Shown: one piece after another, positions 18,431 to 26,878 of the stretch
Layout of the letters: each line of letters starts with the position of its first letter
Position numbering within the stretch: the stretch's first letter is position 1
Source: Pseudomonas sp. AOB-7
GTDB lineage: Bacteria > Pseudomonadota > Gammaproteobacteria > Pseudomonadales > Pseudomonadaceae
Direction: 5' to 3'
Assembly: GCF_003696305.1 (NCBI RefSeq)
Contig: NZ_RFFK01000003.1
Location: forward strand, 417,312 to 481,311
Length of the DNA stretch: 64,000 bases
Program-made: the position numbers and the translations under genes
Notes under the pieces: model-generated
Told to the model about the DNA's origin: nothing
Seen by the model: the letters and a program-made list of their open reading frames with translations, nothing else
Database searches by the model: none

Positions 18431-19237
18431 TTAGAAGTGCGCCTTGACCAGCAGGCTGGCGGTGTTCTGGTCGGTCGGGCCGACGAAGTTGGCGCTGACG
18501 AAGCCGCCGTCCTTGATGCCGTACTTGTTCTTCCAGTAGTCGTACTCGATGCCGACGTACAGCTGCTTCTCGCCCCACTTCAGCGCCTTGCCCAGGTCGT
18601 ACTTGATCTGCGGGTTGAAGTGCAGGTTGGCGTGGTAGTCGCCGCGGCTGTTCTCGTCGTTGTCCACCACCCAGTCCATGAAACCGTCGATGAGGATGTC
18701 GGACTCGCCGACCGGGATGGTGTAGCTCCACACCGGGGTGATCTGCCAGACGTTGTCGCCGGGACGGCTGCCATCGGTGGTGCGCAGGTAGGTGTTGAGC
18801 TGGAAGTAGTCGAAGCCGGGGATGGCCAGGTCGAAGCCCGGGCCGATCAGGTAGGACTCGACGTCGTCCTCGCCGAACTCGTAGGTGGTGGCGATCAGCA
18901 CGTCCTTGAGCGGGCCGAACGACAGGTCGGCGCCGCTGAGCTTGCCCAGGGAGAAGCGCGGGCTGAACTCGCCGTAGAAGGTATGGCCGTCGCCGGCGCC
19001 GTTGCGGGCGTCGGTGTTGTACTTGATCGCGTCGACGAAGATGAACAGGTCGCCGAAGCTCCAGCCGCTGGCGTGCTCGAAGGTGACGGTCTGCTGGATC
19101 TCCGGGTCGATCTTGAAGTCCTGGCCGTAGAGGTAGGTCAGGCTGTTGTCCTGCCAGTGCAGCAGGTCGCCGGCGGCGGCCTGGCCGCCTGCCAGCAGGC
19201 CGCCGGCGAGGATCAGCGAAGAAAGGGTGCGGTTCAT
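18431..19237 (-). CDS. Outer-membrane channel, Tsx/OmpK family
   Basis: 268 residues with a signal peptide (LILAGGLLAGGQAAA) and the beta-barrel pattern of nucleoside-specific porins (WQDNSLTYLYGQDFKI; FGDLFIFVDAIKY; HFYGEFSPRFSLGKL-like segment; terminal aromatic LVKAHF). Tsx-type channels let nucleosides and deoxynucleosides cross the outer membrane. It has its own promoter region and is divergent from the SDR gene. Confidence 0.88.
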   Translation of the reverse strand: MNRTLSSLILAGGLLAGGQAAAGDLLHWQDNSLTYLYGQDFKIDPEIQQTVTFEHASGWSFGDLFIFVDAIKYNTDARNGAGDGHTFYGEFSPRFSLGKLSGADLSFGPLKDVLIATTYEFGEDDVESYLIGPGFDLAIPGFDYFQLNTYLRTTDGSRPGDNVWQITPVWSYTIPVGESDILIDGFMDWVVDNDENSRGDYHANLHFNPQIKYDLGKALKWGEKQLYVGIEYDYWKNKYGIKDGGFVSANFVGPTDQNTASLLVKAHF

Positions 19238-19577
19238 GAAGGCTCCTGGTGTGTAGCGTGTCGTTATGGTTGTAAACCTGTCTGCTTGGTCAGGCTGGTG
19301 CAGCTAGAGCAAAAACGGCGCCAATTCTCGTGATTGGCGATAGACCTTGCAAATCAATCGGATGGCTTGCATTTCGGCGCAGGATGGCGGCCGTTCGTGC
19401 ACCTTTTGCTGACCGCTGGGACAGAAACGGCCATAAGTTGGTGCGCACGGCCGTGGCGGTCATTGGTCGGCTGGAGTGGAAAGGCCATTGACGAGCAGTA
19501 TGGCGAGGTTCATATAGGTGATTAAGATTATGGTCGTAATCTAACTGGCCCGCTCAAACCTCTTCATGGAGAACGCT
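19238..19577. other. 340-bp divergent control region
   Basis: Between the Tsx porin and the SDR gene. The right part holds a promoter (TTGACG 19488-19493, 17 bp, CATATA 19511-19516) and an 18-bp palindrome described separately. The 63-codon ORF at 19334-19525 lacks a convincing ribosome site or homology. Confidence 0.55.
19525..19542. promoter_or_regulatory. 18-bp TetR-type operator, site 1 (SDR promoter)
   Basis: AGATTATGGTCGTAATCT, with inverted arms AGATTA / TAATCT, just downstream of the predicted start of transcription of the SDR gene. It matches sites 2 (20994) and 3 (21642). Confidence 0.65.
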
Positions 19578-20372
19578 ATGAACGCTGCAAGCAAACCCGC
19601 CACCGCCCTGATCACCGGCGCCTCTTCCGGCATCGGTGCCACCTATGCCGAGCGTCTGGCTCGGCGTGGTCACGACCTGCTGCTGGTGGCGCGCGACGCC
19701 CAGCGCCTGCAGGCCCTGGCCGAGCGCCTGGGCGGCGAGTACGGCGTCGCCGTCGAGGTGATGCCGGCTGACCTGACCGTGCCGGCCGACGTGCGCAAGG
19801 TGGCGCAGCGCCTGCGCGAGGACGCGCGCATCGGCCTGCTGGTGAACAATGCCGGGGTGGCGATGAACGGGCCGCTGGCCGGCGCCGACCTGGAACAGGT
19901 GGACGCGATGATCCAGCTCAACGTGGTGGCCCTGACCCATCTGGCCGCCGCCGCGGCCGCCAGCTTCGGCCAGGCCGGGCGTGGCGCCATCGTCAATATC
20001 GGCTCGGTGGTGGCGCTGGCGCCGGAGATGTTCAACGCCGTGTACAGCGCCACCAAGGCCTATGTGCTGAGCCTGACCCAGACCCTGGCCGGCGAACTGC
20101 GTGGCTCGGGCGTGCAACTGCAGGCGGTGTTGCCGGGGGTGACCCGCACCGAGATCTGGGAGCGCAGCGGCACCGATGCCTCGGCGCTGCCGCCGTCGAT
20201 GATCATGGAGGTGGGCGAGATGGTCGACGCGGCGCTGGCCGGTTTCGATCAGGGCGAGCTGGTGACCATCCCCTCGCTGCCGGATGCCGCCGACTGGGAC
20301 GCCTTCGTCGCCGCCCGCGCGGCGCTGGGGCCGAACCTGTCGCACAGCCAGGCGGCGGCGCGCTACAAATAA
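19578..20372 (+). CDS. Short-chain dehydrogenase (DltE/YqjQ-like SDR)
   Basis: 264 residues with ITGASSGIGATYAERLARRG (cofactor motif), NNAGVAMNG, catalytic Ser in IVNIGSVVALAP and YSATKAYV. This SDR subgroup acts on aldehydes or ketones, but the substrate is unknown. I use the ATG at 19578 because GGAGA lies 7 bp upstream; the ATG at 19566 overlaps that site. The operator in front and a convergent tetR gene 26 bp downstream suggest control by that TetR. Confidence 0.87.
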   Translation: MNAASKPATALITGASSGIGATYAERLARRGHDLLLVARDAQRLQALAERLGGEYGVAVEVMPADLTVPADVRKVAQRLREDARIGLLVNNAGVAMNGPLAGADLEQVDAMIQLNVVALTHLAAAAAASFGQAGRGAIVNIGSVVALAPEMFNAVYSATKAYVLSLTQTLAGELRGSGVQLQAVLPGVTRTEIWERSGTDASALPPSMIMEVGEMVDAALAGFDQGELVTIPSLPDAADWDAFVAARAALGPNLSHSQAAARYK

Positions 20373-20398
20373 GCGCGCGGGGCGCCGGTCAGGCGCCC

Positions 20399-20974
20399 CT
20401 ATTGTTGCTGGGCGTCCTGCGCCTGCTCGATCAGCAGGCGGCGGGTGGTCTTCAGCAGGCGGTCGGACAGCTCGGGGTCCTTGACGCTGCGCGACAGCAG
20501 CAGGGCGCCGACCATGGCCGAGAGCAGCAGCACGCTCTGCTCGGCGGCGTCGTCGCCCTTGAGGTTTTCTTCGATCAGCGCCAGGCGATTGCGGATCAGC
20601 GCGTCGGTGATCTCGCTGGCCTCGCCGCGCTGGCCCAGCTCGGCCGACATGGTCGGCAGCGGGCAGCCGGCGCCGGGGTTGGCGCGGTGCGCGCTGGACA
20701 GGTAGCTGGCGATAAAGCGCGGCAGCGGCGCCTCGGACTTCTCGGCCTGCTGTTCGGTGTTGCTGGCAAGGTCCTGCACGGCATGGCGCAGGGCGGTCTC
20801 CACCAGCTCGTCCTTGGACTTGAAGTGGGCGTAGAAGCCGCCGTGGGTCAGGCCCAGGGCCTTCATCAGCGGCTGCAGGCCGGTGGCGCCGATGCCGTCG
20901 CGGCGAAAGCGCAGCGCGGCCTCGTCGATGATGCGTTGGTGGGTCTTGGCCTTGTGGTCTTCCGAATAGCGCAT
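20399..20974 (-). CDS. TetR-family regulator with GCP cysteine motif
   Basis: 191 residues: an N-terminal helix-turn-helix (TGLQPLMKALGLTHGGFYAHFKSKDEL, about 31-57) and a ligand-binding domain containing GAGCPLPTMSAELG. A Cys in this GCP position is shared with NemR-like electrophile/oxidant sensors. It probably represses itself, the SDR and the thioesterase/MFS pair through three related 18-bp sites. It converges with the SDR gene. Confidence 0.87.
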   Translation of the reverse strand: MRYSEDHKAKTHQRIIDEAALRFRRDGIGATGLQPLMKALGLTHGGFYAHFKSKDELVETALRHAVQDLASNTEQQAEKSEAPLPRFIASYLSSAHRANPGAGCPLPTMSAELGQRGEASEITDALIRNRLALIEENLKGDDAAEQSVLLLSAMVGALLLSRSVKDPELSDRLLKTTRRLLIEQAQDAQQQ

Positions 20975-20993
20975 GGGGTGCTCCGGATGATTC

Positions 20994-21011
20994 AGATGTT
21001 GGCTGTCATCT
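20994..21011. promoter_or_regulatory. 18-bp TetR-type operator, site 2 (tetR promoter)
   Basis: AGATGTTGGCTGTCATCT, matching site 1 at 13 of 18 positions with the same palindromic layout. It lies 20 bp upstream of the tetR start, consistent with autoregulation. Confidence 0.6.
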
Positions 21012-21051
21012 TACACCCGCGGCCGCGCCTTGGCGCGACCGCGTTGTGCAC

Positions 21052-21600
21052 TCAGGGCGCCGGCGGCGCCATATCGAGAATCAGGCAGGTAGTGGAGGCC
21101 ATGGCGTAGAGGCGCTCGTCGACGTCGTACAGGCGTCCTTCGGCCAGCGCGGTGGAGCGGCCGAGGTGGATGATGCGGCCCTCGGCGCGTACCGGGCCGG
21201 CGCCGCTGCGCAGGGCACGGATATAGCTGACGCGCAGGTCGCTGGTGGTGTAGCCCTGGCCCCGCTTGAGCAGGGTGTGCACCGCGCAGCCCATGCAGGA
21301 GTCGAGCAGGGTGGCGATATAGCCGCCGTGCACGCTGCCCAGTGGGTTGTAGTGACGCGCATCGGGCGTGCCCTGGAAGACGAAACGACCGCTGGCCCAC
21401 TGCAGCGGCACGAAATCCAGCAGCTGGCCGAAGGGCGGGCTGGGCAGCTCGCCGCGGCCGATGCGGTCGAAGAAGTCCATGGGCGCCATGCTGGCCACCT
21501 CGGCCAGGGCCAGGGTGCCGGGGGCGGCGAGATTGGCGCGCAGCGCCTGTTCTTCGGCGTGCCAGGCGGCCAGACGGGTATCGCGGTCTTGCGGGTTCAT
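21052..21600 (-). CDS. PaaI-family hotdog thioesterase
   Basis: 182 residues with the hotdog signature NPLGSVHGGYIATLLDSCMGCAV (read as NPLGSVHGG and ATLLDS) and TSDLRVSYIRAL. PaaI-type enzymes hydrolyse acyl- or aryl-CoA thioesters. It is divergent from the MFS gene across a 84-bp region with TetR site 3, so it may take part in detoxifying the compound sensed by the regulator. Confidence 0.85.
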   Translation of the reverse strand: MNPQDRDTRLAAWHAEEQALRANLAAPGTLALAEVASMAPMDFFDRIGRGELPSPPFGQLLDFVPLQWASGRFVFQGTPDARHYNPLGSVHGGYIATLLDSCMGCAVHTLLKRGQGYTTSDLRVSYIRALRSGAGPVRAEGRIIHLGRSTALAEGRLYDVDERLYAMASTTCLILDMAPPAP

Positions 21601-21641
21601 GCGGGTCTCCCAATTTTATGATGGACGACATCTAATCTTTC

Positions 21642-21659
21642 ATATTATGGTTGAAATAT
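21642..21659. promoter_or_regulatory. 18-bp TetR-type operator, site 3
   Basis: ATATTATGGTTGAAATAT matches site 1 at 14 of 18 positions. It sits in the region shared by the divergent thioesterase and MFS genes, in an AT-rich promoter stretch. Confidence 0.6.
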
Positions 21660-21684
21660 AAACACCCCGAGCCGGAGATTCGCC

Positions 21685-22890
21685 ATGCGTCCGTCCCCCT
21701 CCCGTCTGTTGCTGCTGCTTTTGATGCTGCTCACCGCCCTGGGGGAAATCTCCACCCAGTTGCTGATTCCCGCGCTCGGCGCCCTGGAGCGCGGCCTGCA
21801 CGCCGCGCCGGGCAGCAGCCTGCTGGCGCTGTCGCTGTTCGTCGCCGCCTTCGGTCTCGGCCAGCTGCTGCTCGGCCCGCTGTCCGACCGTCTCGGCCGG
21901 CGCCCGGTGCTGCTGGCCGGACTGTCGCTGTACCTGCTGGCGAGCCTGGGCATGCTGCTGGCGGAGAACATCCAGATGCTGATCGCCGCCCGTGTGCTGC
22001 AGGGCTTCGGCGCCTGCGCCGCGCTGGTGCTGGCGCGCGCCATAGTGCGCGACGTGTGGCAGGCCGAGGCGGGTCCGGCCCTGGCGCTGACGGTGCTGGG
22101 CATGTTCGTCGCCATCGTCCTGTCGCCGCTGCTCGGCGGTCTGCTGACCCAGTACGGCGGCTGGCGGGCGCCGCTGGTGGCCAGCCTGGTGCTGGGCGGC
22201 GTGGCGCTCTTGGCGGTGCTCGGCAGCTACCGCGAGAGCCATTTGCAGCGCGACCCGCAGGCCGGGCGCTTGAGTCGTCTGGCGGGCGACTATTGGGATC
22301 TGCTGGGCAGCTGCCGCGCGCTGGCGCTGACCATCGCCATGACCTACGGCGCCATGTTCGTCGTGGTGGCCGGCTCCTCGGCGGTCTATATCGGGCTGCT
22401 CGGGCTGAGCGCGGCGCAGTACGGCATGACCTTCGCGGCCATTGTCTCGGGCCTGCTCGGCGGCGCCCTGTTCACCCTGCGCAACGTGCAGCGCCTGGGA
22501 CCGCAGCGAGTGGTGGCCATCGGCGTGGCGCTGGTGCTAGCCGGCGCCGCCCTGTCCCTGGCGATCTATGTGCTGTTTGGCCTGTCGCTGCTCGGCCTGT
22601 CCCTGCCGCAGGTGCTGGTGACCCTGGGCGGCGGCATGCTGCTGCCGGCGGCGGTGGCCGGCGCGGTGATTCCCAACCCGCAGCGCGCCGGGCTGGCGGC
22701 CGGGCTGATGGGCTTCGCGCAGATGAGCGGGGCTACGGTGAGCGGCCTGTTGCTGGCCTGGCTGCAGGATGGCTCGGCCTGGCCTATGGTTGCCTTGCAA
22801 GCCCTGTTCGCCGCGCTGGCGTTCATCGGCTTCCATCTGTTGCGCGCCCGCCCGAGCGCATTTTCCGAGGCAAGGAGAGTTTCGCCATGA
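21685..22890 (+). CDS. MFS multidrug efflux transporter (Bcr/CflA type)
   Basis: 401 residues with 12 membrane segments. Marks: the TM2-3 loop LSDRLGRRPVLL, and motif C-like VLGMFVAIVLSPLLGG, typical of drug:H+ antiporters of the Bcr/CflA group. Its stop overlaps the lpd3 ATG (ATGA at 22887-22890), so the two are translated together. The TetR-type site upstream suggests substrate-induced expression. Confidence 0.87.
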   Translation: MRPSPSRLLLLLLMLLTALGEISTQLLIPALGALERGLHAAPGSSLLALSLFVAAFGLGQLLLGPLSDRLGRRPVLLAGLSLYLLASLGMLLAENIQMLIAARVLQGFGACAALVLARAIVRDVWQAEAGPALALTVLGMFVAIVLSPLLGGLLTQYGGWRAPLVASLVLGGVALLAVLGSYRESHLQRDPQAGRLSRLAGDYWDLLGSCRALALTIAMTYGAMFVVVAGSSAVYIGLLGLSAAQYGMTFAAIVSGLLGGALFTLRNVQRLGPQRVVAIGVALVLAGAALSLAIYVLFGLSLLGLSLPQVLVTLGGGMLLPAAVAGAVIPNPQRAGLAAGLMGFAQMSGATVSGLLLAWLQDGSAWPMVALQALFAALAFIGFHLLRARPSAFSEARRVSP

Positions 22891-24287
22891 GCAGCTACGA
22901 CGTGGTCATCATCGGCGCCGGCCCCGGCGGCTACAACGCCGCCATCCGCGCCGGCCAACTGGGGCTCAAGGTGGCCTGCGTGGAGGGCCGCGAGACCCTC
23001 GGCGGCACCTGCCTGAACGTCGGCTGCATGCCATCCAAGGCCCTGCTGCATGCCTCCGAGCTGTACGAGGCGGCGGCCGGTGGCGAGCTGAGTGCGCTGG
23101 GGGTGGAGGTGACGCCGCAGTTGAACCTGCCGCAGATGATGAAACAGAAGGAAGGCAGCGTCGAAGCCCTGACCAAGGGCGTGGAATTCCTGTTTCGCAA
23201 GAACAAGGTGGAGTGGGTCAAGGGCTGGGCGCGCATCGACGGCCCGGGGCGGGTGCAGGTCAAGCTGCACGAGGGCGGCGAACGCCTGCTGGAGACGCAG
23301 AACATCGTCATCGCCAGCGGCTCCGAACCGACGCCTTTACCAGGCGTGGAGATCGACAACCAGCGCATCCTCGATTCCTCCGGCGCGCTGTCGCTGCCCG
23401 AGGTGCCGGGGCACCTGGTGGTGATCGGCGCCGGGGTGATCGGCCTGGAGCTGGGCTCGGTGTGGCGCCGCCTGGGCAGCCGGGTCACCGTGGTGGAATA
23501 CCTCGAGCGCATCTGCCCCGGGCTGGATGGCGAGACCGCCAAGACCCTGCAGCGCACCCTGGGCAAGCAGGGCATGAGTTTCAAGCTCGGCACCAAGGTC
23601 ACCGCTGCCAAGACCGGCAAGTCGGGGGTGACCCTGAGCCTGGAGCCGGCCGCCGGCGGCGCGGCGGAAAGCCTGGAAGCCGACTACGTGCTGGTGGCCA
23701 TCGGCCGCCGCCCCTACACCAAAGGGCTCGGGCTGGAGAGCGTCGGCCTGAGCACCGACCGGCGCGGCATGCTCGCTAACGACAAACATCAGAGCGGCGT
23801 GCCCGGCGTGTGGGTGATCGGCGACGTCACCTCCGGGCCGATGCTGGCGCACAAGGCCGAGGACGAGGCGGTGGCCTGCATCGAGCGCATCGCCGGGCAT
23901 GCGGCCGAGGTCAACTACGGGGTGATCCCCGGGGTGATCTACACCCGCCCTGAGGTGGCCAGCGTCGGCAAGGGCGAGGAGGAGCTGCAGGCCGAAGGCC
24001 GCGCCTACAAGGTCGGCAAGTTCCCCTTCAGCGCCAACAGCCGGGCGAAGATCAACCACGAGACCGAAGGCTTCGTGAAGATTCTCGCCGACGCCACTAC
24101 CGATCAGATTCTCGGCGTGCACATGATCGGCCCGAGCGTCGGCGAGCTGATCGGCGAATACTGCGTGGCCATGGAGTTCTCCGCCTCGGCCGAGGACATC
24201 GCCCTGACCTGCCACCCGCACCCGACCCGCTCGGAGGCCGGGCGCCAGGCGGCGATGGGTGTGCACGGCTGGACCATGCAGGCATAG
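22887..24287 (+). CDS. lpd3: Dihydrolipoamide dehydrogenase (Lpd3-type)
   Basis: 466 residues, FAD/NAD-linked disulfide oxidoreductase. FAD motif IIGAGPGGYNAAIRAGQLG (6-24), redox-active disulfide in GGTCLNVGCMPSK (about 42-54), NAD motif VVIGAGVIGLELGSVWRRLG, and catalytic His-Glu in CHPHPTRSEA near the C-terminus. It oxidises dihydrolipoyl groups of 2-oxoacid dehydrogenase or glycine-cleavage complexes, but no such genes are near. The sequence resembles the orphan third Lpd of Pseudomonas. Its coupling to an MFS pump is unusual. Confidence 0.9.
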   Translation: MSSYDVVIIGAGPGGYNAAIRAGQLGLKVACVEGRETLGGTCLNVGCMPSKALLHASELYEAAAGGELSALGVEVTPQLNLPQMMKQKEGSVEALTKGVEFLFRKNKVEWVKGWARIDGPGRVQVKLHEGGERLLETQNIVIASGSEPTPLPGVEIDNQRILDSSGALSLPEVPGHLVVIGAGVIGLELGSVWRRLGSRVTVVEYLERICPGLDGETAKTLQRTLGKQGMSFKLGTKVTAAKTGKSGVTLSLEPAAGGAAESLEADYVLVAIGRRPYTKGLGLESVGLSTDRRGMLANDKHQSGVPGVWVIGDVTSGPMLAHKAEDEAVACIERIAGHAAEVNYGVIPGVIYTRPEVASVGKGEEELQAEGRAYKVGKFPFSANSRAKINHETEGFVKILADATTDQILGVHMIGPSVGELIGEYCVAMEFSASAEDIALTCHPHPTRSEAGRQAAMGVHGWTMQA

Positions 24288-24371
24288 GGGCGCCTTGCGC
24301 GCCGGCAGCGCCGAGTGTCCGGCAGGCGCTACGCGACGCGCGTCCTGCGAGCGTTGTGCGTCGATCAGCCA

Positions 24372-24390
24372 GCCCGGATTTCATCCGGGC
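24372..24390. repeat. REP-like hairpin GCCCGGAT-TTC-ATCCGGGC
   Basis: Perfect 8-bp stem with a 3-nt loop between the convergent lpd3 and DUF5064 genes. Same family as the hairpin at 25762-25790. No T-run, so it is not a classical terminator. Confidence 0.7.
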
Positions 24391-24398
24391 CACGGCGC

Positions 24399-24764
24399 TC
24401 ACAGCACGTGATCGAGATTCACCGTTTCGCCCGGTTTGGCATGCAGCTTGGCGCGGATATCGGCGAACACCTTGTCGTACTCGTCGTGGCCGCGCATCAC
24501 CGGGCTGGCGTTGATCGGCAGGCCGTGACGGGCGGCGACGCGGGTGGCGGCGCTGGCGAAGTTGAAGGCGACGTCGCGGTGCAGCTCGAACTCCTCGTCG
24601 AAATGCCGGCCCTGCACCTCGCCGACCAGGCGCATATGCAGCATCGGGCCCTGCGCCGGGTCCTGGCGCACCTGGTAGTAGAAGTCGACGGAGAAGGGCG
24701 GCGCCAGACGCAGGCTTTCCGGGCGGTCGAGGTTGTCGCGGTGCAGATGGCCTGGGGTGAACAT
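24399..24764 (-). CDS. DUF5064 family protein
   Basis: 121 residues starting MFTPGHLHRDN with the family blocks FSVDFYYQVRQDP and FDEEFELHRDVAFNFASAATR. This is a Pseudomonas-restricted family without known function. It follows arcC after 50 bp on the same strand and could be the distal gene of the arginine deiminase operon. Confidence 0.8.
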   Translation of the reverse strand: MFTPGHLHRDNLDRPESLRLAPPFSVDFYYQVRQDPAQGPMLHMRLVGEVQGRHFDEEFELHRDVAFNFASAATRVAARHGLPINASPVMRGHDEYDKVFADIRAKLHAKPGETVNLDHVL

Positions 24765-24814
24765 GCTGAACGTCCCTGCAACGTGGCGAGCGGGGTCATG
24801 GCCCCGCGCCGGGG

Positions 24815-25741
24815 TCAGTAGTAGCGGATGCCGTCGCAGTCCAGGCTGATGCGGGTGCCCGAGGTGCCCTGGACGATGGCCTCGATGTTTTCCAGCGAGC
24901 CGATCACCGCGGTGCTGCCGGTGTTGCGGGCGAACTCGCAGGCGGCCTGCACCTTGGGCCCCATGGAGCCGGCGGCGAAGCCGAGCTTGTCGATCTCGTC
25001 GGGGTGGGCGGCGGCGATGGATTTCTGCGTCGGCTTGCCCCAGTCGACATAGGCGGCGTCGACGTCGGTGGCGATCACCAGCAGCTCGCAGGCCAGTTGT
25101 TCGGCCAGCAGCGCCGAGCACAGGTCCTTGTCGATCACCGCCTCGACGCCGCGCAGCTTGTTGCCGTCGTACATGGTCGGGATGCCGCCGCCGCCGGCGC
25201 AGATCACCACGCTGCCTTTCTCCAGCAGCCACTTGATCGGGCGGATCTCGAAGATGCGCTGTGGCCGTGGGCTGGCCACCACGCGGCGGAACTTGTCGCC
25301 GTCCGGGGCGATGCTCCAGCCTTTCTCGGCGGCCAGGCGCTCGGCCTCCGCCTTGTCATAGACCGGACCGATCGGCTTGGTCGGCTTCCTGAAGGCCGGG
25401 TCGGCGCTGTCCACCTCGACCTGGGTGAGGATGGTGGCGAAGGGCACCTCGAACGGCAGCAGGTTGCCCAGCTCCTGTTCGATCATGTAGCCGATCATGC
25501 CTTCGGTCTCGGCGCCGAGCACGTCCAGCGGGTAGGGGTTGCTGGCGTCATAGGCGGCGCCCTGCAGGGCCAGCAGGCCGACCTGCGGGCCGTTGCCGTG
25601 GGCGATCACCAGTTCGTTGCCGGGCGCCACCTTGGCGATCTGCTCGCAGGCGATTCGCACGTTTTCCCGTTGGTTTTCCGCGGTCATGGCTTCGCCGCGG
25701 CGAAGCAGGGCGTTGCCGCCCAGGGCGATGACGAGTCGCAT
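24815..25741 (-). CDS. arcC: Carbamate kinase
   Basis: 308 residues; makes ATP and carbamate from carbamoyl phosphate and ADP, the energy-yielding step of the arginine deiminase pathway. Start [14 protein letters not shown] and blocks [18 protein letters not shown] ([12 protein letters not shown]) and [14 protein letters not shown] are diagnostic. AAGGAG precedes the ATG. A REP-like hairpin separates it from arcB, which may lower or separate its expression from the upstream genes. Confidence 0.97.
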   Translation of the reverse strand: MRLVIALGGNALLRRGEAMTAENQRENVRIACEQIAKVAPGNELVIAHGNGPQVGLLALQGAAYDASNPYPLDVLGAETEGMIGYMIEQELGNLLPFEVPFATILTQVEVDSADPAFRKPTKPIGPVYDKAEAERLAAEKGWSIAPDGDKFRRVVASPRPQRIFEIRPIKWLLEKGSVVICAGGGGIPTMYDGNKLRGVEAVIDKDLCSALLAEQLACELLVIATDVDAAYVDWGKPTQKSIAAAHPDEIDKLGFAAGSMGPKVQAACEFARNTGSTAVIGSLENIEAIVQGTSGTRISLDCDGIRYY

Positions 25742-25761
25742 GGTGTTCTCCTTGTTCGAGG

Positions 25762-25790
25762 CCGTAGCCCGGCTTTCATCCGGGCTACGG
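25762..25790. repeat. REP-like hairpin between arcB and arcC
   Basis: Perfect 11-bp stem CCGTAGCCCGG / CCGGGCTACGG with a 7-nt loop, entirely inside the 59-bp arcB-arcC gap. Could stabilise the upstream arcDAB transcript or reduce read-through into arcC. Confidence 0.75.
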
Positions 25791-25800
25791 TTCTAGGGCG

Positions 25801-26811
25801 TCAGATGTCGGCCAGGGTCGAGACCAATATCGCCTTGATGGTGTGCATGCGGTTTTCCGCCTGCTCGAAGGCGATGTTGTAGGGCGACTCGAACACGTCC
25901 TCGGTGACCTCGATGCCGTTCTTCAGGTGCGGGTACTGCTCGGCGATCTGCTTGCCGACCTTGGTCTCGCTGTTGTGGAAGGCCGGCAGGCAGTGCATGA
26001 ACTTGGCCCGCGGGTTGCCGGTGGCCTTCATGATGGCCATGTTGACCTGGTAGGGCAGCAGCTCCTGGATGCGTTCGCCCCAGGCCTCGACCGGCTCGCC
26101 CATCGACACCCAGACGTCGGTGTGGACGAAGTCCACGCCCTTGACCGCTGCCTTGGCGTCCTCGGTGAGGGTGATGCGTGCGCCGCTTTCCTCGGCGAAC
26201 TGCTTGCAGGCGGCGACGTGTTCGTCGCTCGGCCACAGTGCCTTGGGCGCGGCGATGCGCACGTCCATGCCCAGTTTGGCGCCGATCAGCAGCAGCGAGT
26301 TGCCCATGTTGTTGCGCGCATCGCCCAGGTAGGCGTAGCTGATCTCGTGCAGGGCCTTGTCGCTGTGCTCGCGCATGGTCAGCACGTCGGCGAGCATCTG
26401 CGTCGGGTGGTATTCGTCGGTCAGGCCGTTGAACACCGGTACGCCGGCGTAGCTGGCCAGTTCCTCGACTATTTCCTGCTTGAAGCCGCGGTATTCGATG
26501 GCGTCGTACATGCGCCCGAGCACGCGGGCGGTGTCCTTCATCGATTCCTTGTGGCCGATCTGCGAGGAGCCCGGGTCGATATAGGTGACGTTGGCGCCCT
26601 GGTCGTAGGCGGCCACCTCGAAGGCGCAGCGGGTGCGGGTGGAGGTCTTCTCGAAGATCAGCGCGATGTTCTTGCGCTTGAGGTGCTGCTGCTCGGTGCC
26701 GGTGTACTTGGCGCGCTTGAGGTCGCGCGAGAGGTCGAGCAGGTAGCGCAGCTCACGCGTGCTGTGGTGCATCAGGCTGAGCAGGTTACGGTTGTGCATG
26801 TTGAAAGCCAT
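25801..26811 (-). CDS. arcB: Ornithine carbamoyltransferase, catabolic
   Basis: 336 residues; phosphorolyses citrulline to ornithine and carbamoyl phosphate. The carbamoyl-phosphate loop [11 protein letters not shown] (about 56-66) and [14 protein letters not shown] (His-Cys-Leu-Pro motif) are intact, and the length is that of the catabolic enzyme. AGGAG lies upstream of the ATG at 26811. Third gene of arcDABC. Confidence 0.97.
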   Translation of the reverse strand: MAFNMHNRNLLSLMHHSTRELRYLLDLSRDLKRAKYTGTEQQHLKRKNIALIFEKTSTRTRCAFEVAAYDQGANVTYIDPGSSQIGHKESMKDTARVLGRMYDAIEYRGFKQEIVEELASYAGVPVFNGLTDEYHPTQMLADVLTMREHSDKALHEISYAYLGDARNNMGNSLLLIGAKLGMDVRIAAPKALWPSDEHVAACKQFAEESGARITLTEDAKAAVKGVDFVHTDVWVSMGEPVEAWGERIQELLPYQVNMAIMKATGNPRAKFMHCLPAFHNSETKVGKQIAEQYPHLKNGIEVTEDVFESPYNIAFEQAENRMHTIKAILVSTLADI

Positions 26812-26878
26812 GATTCTTTCTCCTTGTGGGCAGCTGAAAACGGCGCCCGGCGGTGGATGACCGCCGGGGCTGGCTTGT

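Noticed and set aside
19334..19525. 63-codon ORF in the porin-SDR gap
   Set aside because: No ribosome site or homology, and it overlaps the predicted SDR promoter.
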